This document shows, one piece after another, positions 41,515-52,221 of a DNA stretch of 64,000 bases. The stretch lies in NCBI GenBank assembly GCA_020622105.1, contig JAHRYP010000005.1:33113-97112 (forward strand). The letters run 5' to 3'. Under the pieces are notes generated by a model. It was not told the DNA's origin and did not search any database. It saw only the letters and a list, made by a program, of their open reading frames with translations. How positions within the stretch are numbered: position 1 is the first letter of the stretch; every line of letters begins with the position of its first letter. Both the position numbers and the translations under genes were made by a program. Source of the DNA: Methylotenera sp. GTDB taxonomy: Bacteria > Pseudomonadota > Gammaproteobacteria > Burkholderiales > Methylophilaceae.

Positions 41515-42243
41515 ATGTCAGTTGATAAAAAAATCCCAGCCAGTGCAATGTCTGATGTAAGGGATATTCAGCAGAGCGGCCATGCATCATGGCAGGCATT
41601 TGAAATTATGGCAGAGTTCGTCAGTGCTACCGAGCGTTTAAAAGAAATCACGCCAGCAGTGTCCATTTTTGGCGGCGCACGTATCAAGCCAGGAACCCCA
41701 TATTACGAACTTACTGAAAAAATTGCGCGTATGTTGTCTGATGCCGGATTCAGCGTGATATCCGGTGGCGGCCCGGGTATCATGGAAGCCGCGAATAAAG
41801 GTGCCTTTGCCGGATATTCGCCTAGTGTTGGCCTCAATATTGAATTGCCGCATGAACAGAACAGCAATCCATATCAAGATGTGAGCCAGAACTTTAAGCA
41901 CTTTTTTATGCGTAAGGTCATGTTTGTAAAAAACGCCAGTGCCTATGTGGTACTGCCTGGCGGCTTTGGTACGCTGGATGAGCTCATGGAATGTATCACA
42001 CTGGTACAGACAGGCAAAACATTGAAAATGCCGATTATTCTGGTATGTGAGCCATTCTGGCGTGGTTTGGTAGACTGGATTAAAACAACGCTGGTCGATG
42101 AGGCGATGATTTCACCGGAAGATCTGGATCTTATACAGATTATCGACGAGCCGGAATTGGTTGTTGCGGCAATATTTAAACATTATGAAACCAGAGGCTT
42201 TAAACTCTCTGCGGAAGAAGAGCGTATTCAGCTTTATTTATAA
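41515..42243 (+). CDS. LOG-family (TIGR00730, Rossmann-fold) protein
   Basis: 242 aa; SVFGGARI, SGGGPGIMEAANKGA, LPGGFGTLDELME. Confidence 0.93.
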   Translation: MSVDKKIPASAMSDVRDIQQSGHASWQAFEIMAEFVSATERLKEITPAVSIFGGARIKPGTPYYELTEKIARMLSDAGFSVISGGGPGIMEAANKGAFAGYSPSVGLNIELPHEQNSNPYQDVSQNFKHFFMRKVMFVKNASAYVVLPGGFGTLDELMECITLVQTGKTLKMPIILVCEPFWRGLVDWIKTTLVDEAMISPEDLDLIQIIDEPELVVAAIFKHYETRGFKLSAEEERIQLYL

Positions 42244-42289
42244 AGAAAAGCGTTATATAGCTTTATATTTGATAGAATATTCAGTGATA

Positions 42290-42356
42290 GGCACTTTTGT
42301 AAACACACATTTTGGGCAGCGCTACTGCATTCAAACTCTGCATTTATAAAAGTGCC
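42290..42356. mobile_element. Miniature element, copy E (TIRs related to copy A)
   Basis: GGCACTTTTGTAAACACA...TGCATTTATAAAAGTGCC; 67 bp. Confidence 0.55.
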
Positions 42357-42394
42357 ATAATAAAAAGTCTCACTTAAGGATAGGTGTTCAGCGT

Positions 42395-42745
42395 ATGTTT
42401 AAAAATCATAAAGCAATAGGTGCATTATTATTGGGGCTGATGCTCATGCCTTTGTTTGCGCAAGGTGCAGAAGCGCCTAAAGATTTGCAGCCGCTTGAAG
42501 AAATTCCGCCGCCTGCCTTGAGTACAGAAGCTGATCCTGATGAACCGGAAGTCACTATTGTTAAAAAAAGCAATGGAGAGACGGTGGAGGAGTACCGCAT
42601 GAACGGCGAGCTCTATATGATGAAAGTGACACCATCAAATGGCGTGCCTTATTACTTGTATAAAGAGGATCAGGAAGGTGGCTGGACAAACTCTGGACCT
42701 AACCCGCCTTTGGCTATTCCTAAGTGGACTATTTTCAGGTTCTAG
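42395..42745 (+). CDS. DUF2782-like periplasmic protein
   Basis: 116 aa; signal peptide; PEVTIVKKSNGETVEEYRMNGELYMMKVTPSNGVPYYL. Confidence 0.8.
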   Translation: MFKNHKAIGALLLGLMLMPLFAQGAEAPKDLQPLEEIPPPALSTEADPDEPEVTIVKKSNGETVEEYRMNGELYMMKVTPSNGVPYYLYKEDQEGGWTNSGPNPPLAIPKWTIFRF

Positions 42746-42773
42746 CAATCATGCGCTAAATTGCAGATCAAAT

Positions 42774-42799
42774 TTAAAGAGGGCTAGCGCCCTCTTTAA
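42774..42799 (+). terminator. Rho-independent terminator-like hairpin
   Basis: TTAAAGAGGGC-TA-GCGCCCTCTTTAA. Confidence 0.65.
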
Positions 42800-42853
42800 T
42801 TATTTAATAGCAGTTGGCTTTCACTCTTAAATTCTTATTTAAAAATTTCATTT

Positions 42854-43804
42854 ATGTCTGTTTTTACCTCAGTTAGTGTTCAAGAATTACAAGCCTGGCT
42901 TCAAGGTTATTCAATCGGTGAGGTTATTGAGCTCAAAGGTATTTCATCAGGCATTACCAATACCAATTATTTTGTTACCACTACACAGAATAAATATGTG
43001 CTCACCCTGTTTGAGCACAATACAATGGACGAGCTGCCATACTTTATTGATTTGATGAGTCATCTTGCAACCCACGGAGTGCCGTGCCCGCAGCCAATCA
43101 CCAATGATTCCGGTATCAGCCTGCATATGCTGAACGGCAAGCCTGCTGTACTCATCAGCTGCCTGAATGGGCATGATATCAAAGTGCCTGAAGCTAAGCA
43201 TTGTGCCGAAGTTGGTGCTGTATTGGCAAAAATGCATATTGCTGGTCAATCATTCGAAGAGCGAGTGACAAATAAGGCAGGTAAGCCGCATCGCAATCCG
43301 CGTGATGCCAATTGGCGTGTAAAAGTAGCCGAACAGGTCATGTCGCATCTTGCAGTAGAAGATCAGCAGTTATTAAAAGACACTCTGGCATTTCAATCCG
43401 CACTGAATATTTCAGAACTGCCTAAAGGTATTATTCATGCCGACCTGTTCCGCGATAATGTACTATTTGATGGCGATAAAGTTGGCGGCCTCATTGATTT
43501 TTATTACGCATGTAATGATTTATTTGTCTATGATCTGGCCATTGCGGTAAATGACTGGTGCGTGCAGGCGGATGGTGCGCTGGATCATGCAAGACTGAAT
43601 GCGATGCTGAATGCTTATCAGGAAATTCGCCCGCTTACACAGGCAGAACAGGCGGCATGGAACAGTATACTGCGTATTGCGGCGTTACGTTTCTGGCTGT
43701 CTCGCCTGTATGACAAAATTTACCCGCAAGATGGTGAACTAACGCACGCAAAAGATCCTGATCACTTTAAAAATATATTGAAACTGCGAATCGACCAGCG
43801 CTAA
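42854..43804 (+). CDS. thrB: Homoserine kinase (ThrB2-type, APH fold)
   Basis: 316 aa; GISSGITNTNYFV, GIIHADLFRDNVLF, IDFYYAC. Confidence 0.93.
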   Translation: MSVFTSVSVQELQAWLQGYSIGEVIELKGISSGITNTNYFVTTTQNKYVLTLFEHNTMDELPYFIDLMSHLATHGVPCPQPITNDSGISLHMLNGKPAVLISCLNGHDIKVPEAKHCAEVGAVLAKMHIAGQSFEERVTNKAGKPHRNPRDANWRVKVAEQVMSHLAVEDQQLLKDTLAFQSALNISELPKGIIHADLFRDNVLFDGDKVGGLIDFYYACNDLFVYDLAIAVNDWCVQADGALDHARLNAMLNAYQEIRPLTQAEQAAWNSILRIAALRFWLSRLYDKIYPQDGELTHAKDPDHFKNILKLRIDQR

Positions 43805-43845
43805 TTGCTGGTGTAAGAATCGGCTGATCACGAAAGATAAATATC

Positions 43846-44598
43846 ATGGCAGAAAACCTGGAAATTCAACCATTGACAATTAAGCAGGTGCCGGTCGGCA
43901 ATGCTTGGGTTTGGATTGTGAGTGGATTTAATTTATTCAAAGCAAATCCTGCAATGTGGATTATCTTGCTGGTGATTTATCTGGCAATTATGATTCCAAT
44001 TTCTATGCTGCCGGTGATCGGCTCCGTGGTGAGTACATTATTAGCGCCGGTATTCGCGGCGGGTATGATGTGGGGATGTCAGGCGTTGATAAAAAATCAG
44101 GATCTGGAAATTAATCACTTGTTCGAAGGTTTTAAGCGTAATACCTCGCAGTTGATTTCCATTGGCGGTATTTATATGGTGAGCTTGCTATTTGTTGCGG
44201 TGATTGTCGTGTTGGCCTTGGATAAAGACACGGCTGAGCTGCTGGTGCAAGGTAAGGATTTGAGTCCAGAGCAGGCAGATGCGATGCTGATGCCTATCAT
44301 GATCGCATTGTTGTTGATTATGCCGGTTTTGATGGCGTACTGGTTTGCACCGGTGCTGGCAGGCTTGCATAATTTAAGTGCAGTAGAGGCCATGAAGTTG
44401 AGTTTTTCTGCCTGCCTGAAAAATATGCTGCCATTTTTGCTCTATGGGCTTATTTTTATGGTGTTGCTGATTGTTGCGATTATTCCGTTTGGCTTAGGCT
44501 TGCTAGTGGTGGCGCCTATGATGATGACTAGCTTGTATAGTAGTTATGCGGATGTGTTTGGGATTGAGCAGGCTGTTCCGACGTCTCCTGATCTTTAA
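43846..44598 (+). CDS. BPSS1780-type membrane protein
   Basis: 250 aa; multi-TM, WVWIVSGFNLFKANPAMWI. Confidence 0.75.
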   Translation: MAENLEIQPLTIKQVPVGNAWVWIVSGFNLFKANPAMWIILLVIYLAIMIPISMLPVIGSVVSTLLAPVFAAGMMWGCQALIKNQDLEINHLFEGFKRNTSQLISIGGIYMVSLLFVAVIVVLALDKDTAELLVQGKDLSPEQADAMLMPIMIALLLIMPVLMAYWFAPVLAGLHNLSAVEAMKLSFSACLKNMLPFLLYGLIFMVLLIVAIIPFGLGLLVVAPMMMTSLYSSYADVFGIEQAVPTSPDL

Positions 44599-44653
44599 TT
44601 CAGATGATGAGTTTTGAGTAGATTAAACTTCGTCGGTCTCGCCCGACTTGCGA

Positions 44654-44832
44654 GATACTTTTTCTTGCTTAGCTAAGAAAAAGTATCCAAAAAGAAGGCT
44701 ACCCCCTGCCACTTATTCCCTGACTTGTTTGCCTGAATGGGCGGTAATCGGAAACTCCTGCTTACAGCAGTCAAACAGCCGATTACCGAAAACTCCCATT
44801 CAGTCTGCTCAAATCAGGCGTGGCAGCAGGGG
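44654..44832. repeat. Large cruciform-forming intergenic element
   Basis: 13-bp perfect stem GATACTTTTTCTT/AAGAAAAAGTATC plus nested stem CCCCTGCCAC..CTGAATGGG..CGGTAATCGG / CCGATTACCG..CCCATTCAG..GTGGCAGCAGGGG. Confidence 0.75.
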
Positions 44833-44916
44833 ATTGGAATCCAGCTGGGTGCGAAATCATTTGAATTTATCTGTGAGTATCCGCGTTTATCTGCGGCTAG
44901 AAACTAAATATTAAAA

Positions 44917-47160
44917 TCAAATCGGTGTCAGTTTGGCGAATTCCATTGCCAGCCATTTCAGGCCTTCACGCCCAAAATTCACTTGTACGCGCATGTCGTT
45001 GGCATTGCCTTCGTAGCTCACTACAACGCCGTTGCCGAATTTGCTATGTGCAACCTGTTGCCCGATTTTCCACGGCATAGCATTTTTCTGGTTGCTACTC
45101 TGCTGTTTGCTCATCATGGCAGGCAGTTCGCTGTAATCGCGGTTGCTGCCGGATTTTGCAACAGGTTTGCTGTTTAAGTGCTTGAGGAGCTCGTCCGGAA
45201 TTTCATCCAGAAAGCGTGACGGGATGCCGTAACGCACTTGCCCGTGTAGCATGCGGCTTTGCGCGTGACTGATATACAGGCGCTGTCTGGCACGCGTTAC
45301 CGCTACATACATCAGGCGGCGCTCTTCTTCCAGGCCATTGGCCTCAAAGGTGCTTTGCTCATGCGGGAATAAACCTTCTTCCACTCCGCTGAGAAATACG
45401 GCTTTGAATTCCAGCCCTTTGGATGCATGCACCGTCATCAGTTGCAGGGCTTCACGGCCAACATCGGCTTGATGCTCGCCTGCTTCCAAGCTGGCATGGC
45501 TTAAGAACTGCGTCAGTAAGTCCTGCTCGGTTTCCCCGTCTACATTGTTATGGTTGCCGAAATCCTGTTTAGTAAAAGCAACCGCTGCCGTAACCAGTTC
45601 ATTCAAGTTGGCAATGCGGTCTTCACCTTCTTTTTCATTCTCGTAGTGCGCTTTCAGGCCGGATAGCGTGGTTGCTAATTCAGCCAGTTCTGCCAGCGTG
45701 ATGCCATAGGCTTCATCCACCATCTGCCGGATCAGGGCAACAAATCCTTCAACGCCTTTAGCGCCGGGTTTACCATTGCCTACCTTATTGATTGCAGCCT
45801 GCCACAAGCTGCAGTTTTCGGCGCGGGCGGATTCCTGTAGTTGTTCCAGACCGCGGGCACCAATGCCGCGTGCCGGGAAGTTAATCACGCGTAACAGTGC
45901 AGTATCGTCATTGGCATTGGCAATCAGACGCATGTAAGCAAGTGCGTGCTTGATTTCAGCACGTTCGAAAAAGCGTAAGCCGCCATATACGCGATAAGGT
46001 AAGTTGGCTGAGAAAAATGCGTGCTCCAGAATGCGTGACTGAGCATTGGACCGGTAGAGCAGGGCGATTTCGCCAAGCTCGGTGCCTTCTGCATGTAGCA
46101 TCTTGATTTCATCGACGATGAACTGTGCTTCGTCATTATCGTTATAAGCCTGATAGACGCGTATCGGCTCACCGGCGCCGGCCGATGTCCACAGGTTTTT
46201 GCCCAGACGGTTTTTATTGTGCGAAATAATCGCATTAGCAGCATTCAGAATATTGCTGTGTGAACGGTAGTTTTCTTCCAGTTTCACCACGTGCTGGATA
46301 TGGAAGTCACTTTCAAAATCACGCATATTACCTACGCGTGCACCACGGAAGCCGTAGATGGATTGATCGTCATCACCTACTGCAAACATGCAATTATCTT
46401 TGCCCGCGAGCAGTTTTAGCCACAGATATTGCAGGCGGTTAGTATCCTGAAATTCATCCACCAAAATGTATTTGAAACGGTTTTGGTAGTGTTGGCGGAT
46501 ATTACTATCGCGCTCCAATAATTCATAGCAACGCAATAACAGTTCAGCAAAATCAGCCACACCGTCACGCTGGCATTGCTTGTCGTATTCTTCAAAGATT
46601 TCTCGCAGCTTTTGGGTGTGCGGGTCATAGGCATCTACTGCATGCGCACGCAGGCCTTCATCTTTGCAGCCGTTGATGAAATTCTGCACCTGTTTCGGCG
46701 GGAATTTCTCATCATCCACATTCAGTAGTTTCATTAAACGTTTAATGACAGAGAGCTGGTCTGCAATATCTAAAATCTGGAAACTTGGTGGCAAACCAGC
46801 TTCGCGGTGGTGCGCGCGTAACAGGCGATTACATAGTCCGTGGAATGTACCAACCCACATGCCGCGCGTGTTGATTGGCAGCGATGCCGTAATGCGGGTG
46901 AGCATTTCTTTTGCGGCTTTGTTGGTAAAAGTAACCGCGAGCAGGCCAGTCGGTGAAACCTGTCCGGTTTGAATCAGCCAGGCGATACGCGCAGTCAATA
47001 CACGTGTTTTGCCACTGCCTGCACCTGCCAAAATCAGTGCAGATTGCTGCGGGAGCGTGACTGCTTCGAGCTGTTTATTATTGAGTCCGGCGAGGAGCGG
47101 GTCTTGAGTTGTGCTATGTGGATTTTGGCTATTCATAGCCGACATTCTAACATGACTCAC
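44917..47160 (-). CDS. uvrD: UvrD/PcrA-type ATP-dependent DNA helicase
   Basis: 747 aa; LILAGAGSGKTRVLTARIAWLI, VDEFQDTN, GDDDQSIYGFRGA, MTVHASKGLEF. Confidence 0.93.
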   Translation of the reverse strand: MSHVRMSAMNSQNPHSTTQDPLLAGLNNKQLEAVTLPQQSALILAGAGSGKTRVLTARIAWLIQTGQVSPTGLLAVTFTNKAAKEMLTRITASLPINTRGMWVGTFHGLCNRLLRAHHREAGLPPSFQILDIADQLSVIKRLMKLLNVDDEKFPPKQVQNFINGCKDEGLRAHAVDAYDPHTQKLREIFEEYDKQCQRDGVADFAELLLRCYELLERDSNIRQHYQNRFKYILVDEFQDTNRLQYLWLKLLAGKDNCMFAVGDDDQSIYGFRGARVGNMRDFESDFHIQHVVKLEENYRSHSNILNAANAIISHNKNRLGKNLWTSAGAGEPIRVYQAYNDNDEAQFIVDEIKMLHAEGTELGEIALLYRSNAQSRILEHAFFSANLPYRVYGGLRFFERAEIKHALAYMRLIANANDDTALLRVINFPARGIGARGLEQLQESARAENCSLWQAAINKVGNGKPGAKGVEGFVALIRQMVDEAYGITLAELAELATTLSGLKAHYENEKEGEDRIANLNELVTAAVAFTKQDFGNHNNVDGETEQDLLTQFLSHASLEAGEHQADVGREALQLMTVHASKGLEFKAVFLSGVEEGLFPHEQSTFEANGLEEERRLMYVAVTRARQRLYISHAQSRMLHGQVRYGIPSRFLDEIPDELLKHLNSKPVAKSGSNRDYSELPAMMSKQQSSNQKNAMPWKIGQQVAHSKFGNGVVVSYEGNANDMRVQVNFGREGLKWLAMEFAKLTPI

Positions 47161-47299
47161 TAAGCCTGATTTTGCTGTAGCTTACACAATGAAATTGTAC
47201 TGAAACAAAGCAATAAAACGTTTGAATGATTGTTGCTTTTAAAGGGCGGCGGGTTATTTTGTAATAAATTGTAAAAAATCAGAACTAAACAATATATTG

Positions 47300-47419
47300 G
47301 CTAGTCGTATTACCAGATAACGAAAGTTATCTTTCCGCTTCTTTCCTCCCTGAGCGGAAGCCTTAGACGATGAGGCGTTTTCGACCCCGATTTCTTCCCC
47401 TTAATCGGGGTCTTTTTTT
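47300..47419 (+). ncRNA. Candidate trans-acting sRNA with anti-Shine-Dalgarno loop
   Basis: Hairpins GATAAC-gaaa-GTTATC, TTCCGCT-tctttcctccctg-AGCGGAA, GCCT..AGGC, then terminator GACCCCGATT-n10-AATCGGGGTC-TTTTTTT; no ORF on the + strand. Confidence 0.7.
47383..47419 (+). terminator. Rho-independent terminator of the candidate sRNA
   Basis: GACCCCGATTtcttccccttAATCGGGGTCTTTTTTT. Confidence 0.9.
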
Positions 47420-47552
47420 GCCTGCTTTTTTGCAAGGTCTTGAACTGAACGTAAGTATAAACGCAATTTGTGAAATTTGTAAACAATTTGTAATTTAAAT
47501 GTAATTGTTATTATAAGTATTTGAAGTCATTACATTTAGGTGTAATTTAGTA

Positions 47553-48356
47553 GTGATGAATAATAGTAGACTCCCCACTTTCTTCATCTCTCATGGCGGC
47601 GGTCCTTGGCCTTATATTGAAGACATGCGTCAGCGTTTTGCAGTTACCGCAGCGGAGTTGGCGAAGCTACCTGCTACATTGCCAGCAAAACCCAAAGCGA
47701 TTTTAATGATCACCGGGCATTGGGAAGCGCCGCAATTTACTGTGTCAACTTCAGAACATCCGTCGATGGAATACGATTACTATGGTTTTCCTGAGCATAC
47801 TTATCACTTGCAATATCCAGCGCCCGGCAATCCTGAACTCGCAAAAAGAGTACGTGATTTACTGAGCTCATCTGGCATTAAATGTGCAGAAGACCCTGAG
47901 CGCGGATTAGATCATGGCGTTTTTGTGCCTATGATGCTGATGTACCCAGATGCGGATATTCCAGTTGTGCTGCTATCAATGAAGTCCAGCTATGACCCAT
48001 TGGAGCATATCAAGCTGGGTGAAGCGCTGGCGCCATTACGTGATGAAGGCATATTGATTATTGGCAGCGGTTTAACTTATCACAACATGCGTGGTTTTGG
48101 CCGACCGGCGTCTCTAGAGCCATCTGTGCAATTTGAGCAGTATTTGTTTGAGGCGATATCTAACAATGATCCGCAGCAGCGTAATCAAGCATTGGTCAAT
48201 TGGGAACAAGCACCCTTTGCCCGCTTGGTACATCCAAGAGAGGATCATCTGATTCCGCTCATGGTGTTGGCGGGAGCGGCCGGAGAGGATATCGGCCAGC
48301 GTATTTTTACCGACACGGTGTTTGACGTGGTGATGGCTTCATACCGATTTGGCTAA
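47553..48356 (+). CDS. LigB/YgiD-type aromatic-ring-opening dioxygenase
   Basis: 267 aa; FISHGGGP, ITGHWEAPQFTVST, RGLDHGVFVPMMLMYPDAD. Confidence 0.92.
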   Translation: MMNNSRLPTFFISHGGGPWPYIEDMRQRFAVTAAELAKLPATLPAKPKAILMITGHWEAPQFTVSTSEHPSMEYDYYGFPEHTYHLQYPAPGNPELAKRVRDLLSSSGIKCAEDPERGLDHGVFVPMMLMYPDADIPVVLLSMKSSYDPLEHIKLGEALAPLRDEGILIIGSGLTYHNMRGFGRPASLEPSVQFEQYLFEAISNNDPQQRNQALVNWEQAPFARLVHPREDHLIPLMVLAGAAGEDIGQRIFTDTVFDVVMASYRFG

Positions 48357-49111
48357 CTTTTAAGAAAATTGCCTACCCTCTCTATAAATGCTTGCGGTTG
48401 TTCTGCGTGTACCCAGTGGCCTGTGGGTAAACTGGAAAATTGGGCGTTTATAAAATTGGTTATGATATGTTCAATGTCTGCATCCTGAACATAATCACTA
48501 TGTTCGCCGCGGATAAACAGGCAAGGTTTTTCATAGTGTGCATTTTCACAAACGGCCTGTTGCAGGCCAGGGTAATTGGTTTTGAGTGCGGCCAGGTTGA
48601 TGCGCCACGCTAAGCTGTTATCTGATTTAATTAAATTCATGAGCAAAAATTGGCGCACCATCGCTTGCGGGATGCTGTTGCTCAATATTTTGTCTACCTC
48701 ATGGCGGCTTTGCAATGTGGTAAGGTCAATGGCCATCATCGCATCAATTAAATGGGTGTGTGCATCAGCATAAGCGCGCATCGCCATGTCGACCACAATT
48801 AATTTTTCGACCCGATCCGGATGGTGTGCAGCAAACTGCATCGCCACTTTTCCGCCCAACGAATGCCCCAGTAGATGAATGCGTTCCAAGCTGAGCGTAT
48901 CGCACAACTCAAGCAGGTCATCTGCCATATTGGCATAGGTTTGTGATGCACTATGGGGTGAGCTGCCATGGTTGCGTAAATCCACACATATCACTTGGTA
49001 GTGTTGCGAAGAATGTTTGGCAACCGTGCCCCAATTATTGCTAGCGCCAAATAAACCATGAAGCAGAATGAGTGGCTGACCTTGGCCTAGCGTTTGGTAA
49101 TGAAGTTGCAT
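48353..49111 (-). CDS. Alpha/beta-fold hydrolase (YbfF-like esterase)
   Basis: 252 aa; LILLHGLFGASNNW, DLRNHGSSPHS, LLGHSLGGKVAM. Confidence 0.88.
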   Translation of the reverse strand: MQLHYQTLGQGQPLILLHGLFGASNNWGTVAKHSSQHYQVICVDLRNHGSSPHSASQTYANMADDLLELCDTLSLERIHLLGHSLGGKVAMQFAAHHPDRVEKLIVVDMAMRAYADAHTHLIDAMMAIDLTTLQSRHEVDKILSNSIPQAMVRQFLLMNLIKSDNSLAWRINLAALKTNYPGLQQAVCENAHYEKPCLFIRGEHSDYVQDADIEHIITNFINAQFSSLPTGHWVHAEQPQAFIERVGNFLKS

Positions 49112-49208
49112 GGGGGAGTTGTTGTAAACGATACTAATAGGATATTGGTGTTGGGGATGTTGGTGTTACAAGGCAGGGGGCTTGTTTGCCCCCTGTAAGT
49201 TCTAGCGT

Positions 49209-49835
49209 TTACTCAATTGCCAATAATTCAACGTCAAATATCAGTGTTGCATCTGGACCAATGACAGGGCCGCTGCCGGTTGCGCCGTAGGCTAAATTTG
49301 ATGGAATAGTTAACTCAAATTTACTGCCCACTTGCATTAACTGCAAGCCTTCAATCCAACCCGCAATCACACCCGTCACCGGGAAAACGATAGGTTCGCC
49401 GCGGTCATAAGAACTGTCAAATACCGTACCATCAATCAATGTGCCTCTGTAATGCACTTTTACGCGATCACTTTTGCCTGGTTTTGCACCATCACCGGCG
49501 ATCAATGATTTATATTGCAGGCCGCTATCAGTAGTGATTACACCTTCTTTTTTACCGTTTTCTGCTAGATAAGCTGCGCCTTCAGCTCTGTTTTTTGCAG
49601 ACTGTTCGGCTTGTACCGCCATTTGTTTTTCTTGACTCTCTTTTTGTACTTGTTCAACCGTGCTTCTTTTTTCAGCATCAGTTAAGCGTGATGGGTTTCC
49701 CGCCATTACATCGCTAACTGCTAGTGCGACGGCAGCAGGATCAAGCTCCAGTGCGTCATTTTTAAGTTGATGCGCCATGTTTTCACCAACAATGTAACTT
49801 AAACGTTGGGTTAATGTATCTAATGCAATTGTCAT
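49209..49835 (-). CDS. FKBP-type peptidyl-prolyl isomerase with N-terminal dimerisation domain (start MTIALDTLTQ preferred)
   Basis: KVHYRGTLIDGTVFDSSYDRGEP, GVIAGWIEGLQLM, GSKFELTIPSNLAYG. Confidence 0.92.
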   Translation of the reverse strand: MTIALDTLTQRLSYIVGENMAHQLKNDALELDPAAVALAVSDVMAGNPSRLTDAEKRSTVEQVQKESQEKQMAVQAEQSAKNRAEGAAYLAENGKKEGVITTDSGLQYKSLIAGDGAKPGKSDRVKVHYRGTLIDGTVFDSSYDRGEPIVFPVTGVIAGWIEGLQLMQVGSKFELTIPSNLAYGATGSGPVIGPDATLIFDVELLAIE

Positions 49836-49913
49836 TATTTTCTTTCGTAATTTGAGGGAGATGTCAGGGGTGCGAATAGCACAAAACATAATTATGACGG
49901 AGAAGTGTATAGA

Positions 49914-49946
49914 AAACAAAACCCGCCGTAGCGGGTTTTGTTTTTA
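49914..49946 (-). terminator. Terminator hairpin downstream of groEL
   Basis: AAAACAAAACCCGC-cgta-GCGGGTTTTGTTTTT. Confidence 0.75.
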
Positions 49947-49962
49947 CAGTGCTGCTTAGAGC

Positions 49963-50087
49963 ATTTCAGCTTCAATGCGATGGTGAGGCTAGGCGGTGAG
50001 TCATCTGCGACGCAGACAGTACGTTAAGTACGGCAAGGAGCAGATGACGAAACCAACAACGCATCACCGATGCAGTGAAGAATGAAA
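49963..50087. repeat. ~120-bp nested imperfect palindrome abutting the groEL stop codon
   Basis: Outer arms ATTTCAgCTTCAaTGCGATGGTGA / GCATCACCGATGCAGTGAAGAATGAAAT; inner arms GTCATCTG/CAGATGAC; apical AGTACGTTAAGTAC. Confidence 0.7.
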
Positions 50088-51743
<1,656 letters not shown>

Positions 51744-51773
51744 CTACGAAAAATGTTCTTTGGAAGCTTTTAA

Positions 51774-52064
51774 TTACGCTTCAACAATTGCCATGATGTC
51801 TTCTTCACGCATCACCAAAACTTCTTCACCGTCTACTTTAACGGTTTGGCCTGCGTATTTGCCGAATAACACTTTGTCGCCAACTTTAACGTCCAGCGCA
51901 ATAGCTTTGCCGCTATCATCTTTTTTACCGTTACCAACAGCGATAACAACACCTTGGTCAGGTTTTTCAGTAGCAGAATCCGGAATCACGATGCCAGATG
52001 CGGTTGTACGTTCTTCTTCTGAGCGTTTAACAATCACGCGGTCATGTAATGGACGAACTTTCAT
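51774..52064 (-). CDS. groS: Co-chaperonin GroES
   Basis: 96 aa; [31 protein letters not shown]. Confidence 0.99.
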   Translation of the reverse strand: MKVRPLHDRVIVKRSEEERTTASGIVIPDSATEKPDQGVVIAVGNGKKDDSGKAIALDVKVGDKVLFGKYAGQTVKVDGEEVLVMREEDIMAIVEA

Positions 52065-52133
52065 TAGATTTCTCCTTGAGTTATGCTTAAAATTGGTATT
52101 ACTTAAATTTAGTATTCTTTCTGGTGCGTGATT

Positions 52134-52160
52134 TTAGCACTCACACACTTCGATTGCTAA
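52134..52160. promoter_or_regulatory. CIRCE operator (HrcA-binding) upstream of groES-groEL
   Basis: TTAGCACTC-N9-GATTGCTAA; one mismatch from TTAGCACTC-N9-GAGTGCTAA. Confidence 0.88.
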
Positions 52161-52221
52161 TGTTGCGACCAATTTTGTTTTTTCAAGTGCTATTTATAAA
52201 AAAATTTACAGGAATTTCCTT

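Noticed and set aside
44648-44914. 88-aa plus-strand ORF
   Set aside because: Runs through the cruciform element; explained by palindromic non-coding sequence.
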